Source of the DNA: UBA9732 sp963615565
GTDB taxonomy: Bacteria > Spirochaetota > Spirochaetia > Sphaerochaetales > Sphaerochaetaceae
NCBI GenBank assembly: GCA_963615565.1
Contig: CAVEGR010000069.1
Location: forward strand, 1-9,511
DNA length: 9,511 nucleotides
Direction of reading: 5' to 3'
Made by a program: the position numbers and the translations under genes. The notes below the pieces were generated by a model. The model ran no database searches. It was not told the DNA's origin and saw only the letters and a program-made list of their open reading frames with translations. Shown piece after piece: positions 6,754 to 9,511 of the stretch. Every line of letters starts with the position of its first letter. Within the stretch, counting starts at the first letter, position 1.

Positions 6754-7580
6754 TTTGCATCCTCCAAGGTACTGTCTTTTGAATCAAAAGAAGCTAAGAC
6801 TTCATGAGAAAGATCATAAGCAGTAACAGCCAACAGATACTTTCTGTAAGCTGCACTTCCATACAACAAATCATCTTCAAGTTTTAATCCATCACAAGCT
6901 TTTACTTGAGCCTGAAGTTCTTCATCAGAAGCTCCATCAGAAATTGCTTTAGCTATAACAGGTAAAGTAAAGATGCCCGCTTTCTTAAGAGCTACTGCAA
7001 TTTTTAAGCCATTAGGGCCATTTGAGGCACTCATTGTCAAAGCAGCATGACTTTGTGCAGTATTTGAATACCTCTTTGAAGCAATATTAGCACAAGAAGG
7101 AATCAAAACCGAATAAATGAGCTGGTCAGCAAGTTCTTCATGATTTTCAAGATAAAAATCTACACTAACAAAACTCTTTTCTCCATCTAAAGCAACAAGA
7201 TTCAAAGAAGCATCACAAGCAAGAAGAGTTGGCCAAAGGTAAGAATCATCTCTACAAAGAGCAATATTGCCACCAATTGTAGCCATATTTCTCTTGGTTC
7301 TTGAAGCCATAAAAGAGCAAGCTTTCTTGAAATACTCTGGAACTTCTTTTGCATCAATAAGTTCCTGGAAGGCACACAAAGCACCAAGTTCTACATAAGA
7401 GTCTATTTTTTTGATAAATTTCAACTCTTGCACTTTGTTTAACGCAACAAGAGAACTTGCTTCAATAGCACTATTGAGCCTATTTATTTCAGTCCCACCA
7501 GCCAAAAAAATTGCACCGGACCGAGAAGCTAAAGACACTGCTTCATCAACACTTTTTGCGAGAACTAAATTTTCAACCAT
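6750..7580 (-). CDS. ygfM: YgfM, FAD-binding subunit partnering XdhD
   Basis: A 276-residue FAD-binding protein of the molybdopterin dehydrogenase (CoxM/XdhB) superfamily, closest to E. coli YgfM (about 259 residues). FAD-binding motifs are LAGGTEINRL (26-35) and the glycine-rich TIGGNIALCRDD (101-112), preceded by the usual basic R-x-x-A segment (RNMA, 97-100). A C-terminal domain of the CO dehydrogenase flavoprotein type follows from about residue 165. The ATG at 7580 overlaps the end of the upstream deaminase gene by 8 bases. Its ribosome site AAGGAG (7591-7586) lies inside that gene's last codons, 5 bases before the start. The stop overlaps the xdhD start by 4 bases. This arrangement implies tight co-translation with xdhD and a stable complex in which this subunit moves electrons between the molybdenum centre and an outside carrier. 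Electron flow is inferred, because XdhD lacks its iron-sulfur ligands. Confidence 0.92.
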   Translation of the reverse strand: MVENLVLAKSVDEAVSLASRSGAIFLAGGTEINRLNSAIEASSLVALNKVQELKFIKKIDSYVELGALCAFQELIDAKEVPEYFKKACSFMASRTKRNMATIGGNIALCRDDSYLWPTLLACDASLNLVALDGEKSFVSVDFYLENHEELADQLIYSVLIPSCANIASKRYSNTAQSHAALTMSASNGPNGLKIAVALKKAGIFTLPVIAKAISDGASDEELQAQVKACDGLKLEDDLLYGSAAYRKYLLAVTAYDLSHEVLASFDSKDSTLEDAK

Positions 7581-8976
7581 AGACTCTCCTTATATCAGTA
7601 ACAGCATTGCTTATCTCAAGAAGGTTTTTACTTACCTTGTTAGCCATTCTTGCAAGTTCTTGCTCGTCAACACCAACAACCTTCCTATTATCAACAACAA
7701 CCTGACCATTTACAATTGTATACTGTGCTGTATGGTCACAACCACAGAAAAGTAACGCCGCAATTGGGTCACTTTGGCTACCTGCATATGCAATGCCAGA
7801 GACATCAAAACATGCCAAATCAGCAGCCCAGCCCTCTTCAAGCCGGCCAACATTGCCAAAATTGAGCATCTTGGCACCATTTTCGCAGCCCATCTTGAAC
7901 ACATCACGTGCAGTAAGAGCTGTACTTCCGTACTTCACGCGCCCCAAAAGCAACGCATTGCGCATTTCTGCCAACATATCTGAACTATCATTAGAAGCAC
8001 TTCCATCCACTCCAATTCCGATATTAACACCTAAATCCATTAGCTCTCTTGTTCTGCAAATACCAGAACCAAGACGCATATTAGATGATGGACAATGTGC
8101 AATATGACAGCCAGTCTTGGCTAAGAGTTTAAGCTCATCATCATTGAACCAAATACCATGAGCGTAGAAGACATCGGGCCCAATTAGCTCACATTCCTGC
8201 ATAAGCTCTACTGGACGAATGCCATACATATCTAGGCATTGGCGCTCTTCATCCATAGTCTCACATAAGTGTGTATGAAGGCGTACGTTGTATTTTCGTG
8301 CAAGACGTGAACTTTCAAGCATGCAGCGTTTTGTCACAGAGAATGGAGAACATGGAGCCAAAACAACCTTATGCATAGCCATAGGTGATGGATCATGATA
8401 TTGCTTTATTACACGTTCACTGTCTTCAAGAATCTCTTCTTCTGTCTGAACAACGTTATCTGGAGGAAGTCCACCATCTTTCTTGGAAAGGCTCATGCTT
8501 CCACGGGTAGGTGAAAAACGCATTCCAAGCTGGTCTGCAGCTTTAAATTGAATTCCTGTTAAATCATGCCCCTTACTCTGCTTTGGAAATACATAGTGGT
8601 GGTCTGTAGAACATGTACACCCCGTTTTTAGAAGCTCACTCATTGCAAGAAGCGAAGAGCAATAAATAGCTTCATCATCAATATATTTCCATACTTCATA
8701 AAGATATACAAGCCAATCAAATAGCTTAGCATTCTGAACAGCAGGAAGGTTTCTGGTTAAAGTCTGATAAAAATGATGATGCGTATTAACAAAACCAGGA
8801 ACAACAGCAAGTTTAGAAGCATCAATTACTCTAAAGCCTTCTGGAGATATTAAATTCTTTCCAATAGACTTAACTTTGCCATCTTCAAGAATCATGTCAT
8901 AACCATACAAAGTGTCCTTTGCAGGATCTGTCATGAGAGCATATATATTTTTAAGAATGATACCCTTTTCGTTCAT
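7573..8976 (-). CDS. Amidohydrolase, 8-oxoguanine deaminase-like (occupies the ssnA position)
   Basis: A 467-residue metal-dependent aminohydrolase of the COG0402 / atrazine chlorohydrolase-guanine deaminase group; cytoplasmic. The metal site is complete: H66 and H68 in NTHHHFYQTLTR, H236 with acid E239 in LHTHLCET, H273 in YAHGI, and D324 in GVDGSASND. The blocks RGSMSLSKKDGGLPP (158-172), LAPCSPFSVT (206-215) and HCPSSNMRLGSGIC (294-307) are typical of 8-oxoguanine deaminases, which convert 8-oxoguanine to urate plus ammonia. E. coli SsnA, which holds the same place before ygfM-xdhD, lacks these blocks, so this is probably not an SsnA orthologue. The ATG at 8976 has a moderate site (AAGGGA, 8989-8984) 7 bases upstream. 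The gene overlaps ygfM by 8 bases. Automatic annotation may call it hydroxydechloroatrazine ethylaminohydrolase. The family is certain; 8-oxoguanine as substrate is likely but unproven. Confidence 0.9.
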   Translation of the reverse strand: MNEKGIILKNIYALMTDPAKDTLYGYDMILEDGKVKSIGKNLISPEGFRVIDASKLAVVPGFVNTHHHFYQTLTRNLPAVQNAKLFDWLVYLYEVWKYIDDEAIYCSSLLAMSELLKTGCTCSTDHHYVFPKQSKGHDLTGIQFKAADQLGMRFSPTRGSMSLSKKDGGLPPDNVVQTEEEILEDSERVIKQYHDPSPMAMHKVVLAPCSPFSVTKRCMLESSRLARKYNVRLHTHLCETMDEERQCLDMYGIRPVELMQECELIGPDVFYAHGIWFNDDELKLLAKTGCHIAHCPSSNMRLGSGICRTRELMDLGVNIGIGVDGSASNDSSDMLAEMRNALLLGRVKYGSTALTARDVFKMGCENGAKMLNFGNVGRLEEGWAADLACFDVSGIAYAGSQSDPIAALLFCGCDHTAQYTIVNGQVVVDNRKVVGVDEQELARMANKVSKNLLEISNAVTDIRRVYG

Positions 8977-8999
8977 TAGATTATCCCTTGCACAACTCT

Positions 9000-9017
9000 T
9001 ACCTACTGTACCTACTG
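9000..9017. repeat. 9-bp tandem duplication at the end of the upstream FAD gene
   Basis: TACCTACTG is present twice in direct contact (9000-9008 and 9009-9017). On the minus strand the first copy carries the stop codon (CAG TAG GTA) and the second repeats the same codons in frame. The gene therefore ends with two in-frame TAG codons nine bases apart. It looks like a small slippage or duplication event. Confidence 0.7.
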
Positions 9018-9511
9018 CCTTGGAATTGGCTGACCTGTTACATAATAGTCATCATAAGTATCAATAACTTTTTCTTTAATACCGTTAGAATAGTTTTCAG
9101 CAGCCTTAGTCAAGAAACGCCTAATCATTCTTCTTGTTGCTTCACGTCTAAATTCTGGCATAGCACGAGGAGAAATAACAGCATCAAAACCAGCAATCTC
9201 TTCTTCAATAAGTTCTGGTGTAAGACGCTTTCCAATAACTATATTCTCAACATCTCTACTTCTATTAGTCTTTGCACCAGTTGCAGTTGCAGAAACTCTG
9301 TAATCCTTAACAGTACCATCTTCATTGAACTTAATAGCTTGGCTAAGAGTAATCTTACTAATAGCATTAGCCTTACGAGTTCCAACCTTATGCCAAAAAA
9401 TGTAGTCAAAGTCATCTTCAGAATATGGCACAATTATTTCAGTAATCATTTCATCTGGCTGAAGATCAATAGTTCTAAACTTAATAATAAAATCATTAAC
9501 AAGTTCTTCTC
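9012..9511 (-). CDS. XdhB/CoxM-type FAD subunit of a molybdenum hydroxylase, N-terminus outside the window
   Basis: The frame stays open from the stop at 9012 to the window edge, giving 165 visible codons; the ATG at 9449 is internal. The visible start contains RTIDLQPDEMITEIIVP, the usual junction between the FAD-binding domain and the C-terminal domain in xanthine dehydrogenase FAD subunits and CoxM. The rest is the CO dehydrogenase flavoprotein C-terminal domain: KVGTRKANAISK, then an ATGAKTNRSR segment, then a PRAMPEFRREATRRM helix. The FAD and glycine-rich motifs must lie beyond base 9511. It ends 35 bases before the deaminase gene, in the same direction, so it is likely the same operon. 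It differs from ygfM, so the locus encodes two distinct FAD subunits. It could belong to a separate classical xanthine dehydrogenase whose other subunits lie upstream. Confidence 0.85.
   Translation of the reverse strand, partial: EELVNDFIIKFRTIDLQPDEMITEIIVPYSEDDFDYIFWHKVGTRKANAISKITLSQAIKFNEDGTVKDYRVSATATGAKTNRSRDVENIVIGKRLTPELIEEEIAGFDAVISPRAMPEFRREATRRMIRRFLTKAAENYSNGIKEKVIDTYDDYYVTGQPIPRQ

Noticed and set aside
9012..9449. A complete small gene starting at the ATG at 9449
   Set aside because: The same frame stays open upstream to the window edge and encodes the conserved domain junction (RTIDLQPDE), so the ATG is an internal methionine of a longer FAD subunit.

Overview
The window is one almost gap-free, single-direction gene block. 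Every supported gene lies on the minus strand, so it reads from high to low coordinates. It belongs to the selenium-linked molybdenum hydroxylase / anaerobic purine breakdown type known from the E. coli ygfK-ssnA-ygfM-xdhD and ygeW-ygeX-ygeY region. Base composition is AT-rich, arginine is often AGA, and Shine-Dalgarno sites are strong (GGAGG, AAGGAG). This fits a low-GC anaerobe, possibly a gut Bacillota or spirochaete; the sequence alone does not settle the lineage.

In transcription order the layout is: (1) the C-terminal part of an XdhB/CoxM-type FAD subunit, cut by the window edge (9511-9012); (2) an amidohydrolase that resembles 8-oxoguanine deaminase more than SsnA (8976-7573); (3) ygfM, a second FAD-binding subunit, overlapping gene 2 by 8 bases (7580-6750); (4) xdhD, the molybdenum hydroxylase subunit, overlapping ygfM by 4 bases (6753-3874); (5) a PHP-domain phosphoesterase of the histidinol-phosphatase type, one base after xdhD (3872-3024); (6) a 131-base gap with 10-base direct repeats and weak promoter-like elements; (7) ygeY, an M20 metallohydrolase (2892-1498); (8) ygeW, a carbamoyltransferase homologue (1481-288); (9) a clear intrinsic terminator (268-227); and (10) a 169-base imperfect hairpin element with 16-base terminal inverted repeats at the window edge (1-169).

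A plausible joint role is anaerobic purine use. The deaminase would turn 8-oxoguanine into urate. XdhD with its FAD partner would carry out a hydroxylation or dehydroxylation step on a purine-like ring. YgeY and YgeW would act on ring-opened, ureido-type products, with carbamoyl transfer as a possible energy-yielding step. The pathway assignment is inference; the family assignments are strong.

The most notable points are that XdhD keeps a ferredoxin-like N-terminus with nearly all its cluster cysteines gone, that its molybdenum pocket differs from classical xanthine dehydrogenase, that an 8-oxoguanine deaminase-like enzyme occupies the ssnA position, that a PHP phosphoesterase is tightly embedded in the operon, and that a long hairpin element lies beyond the terminator.
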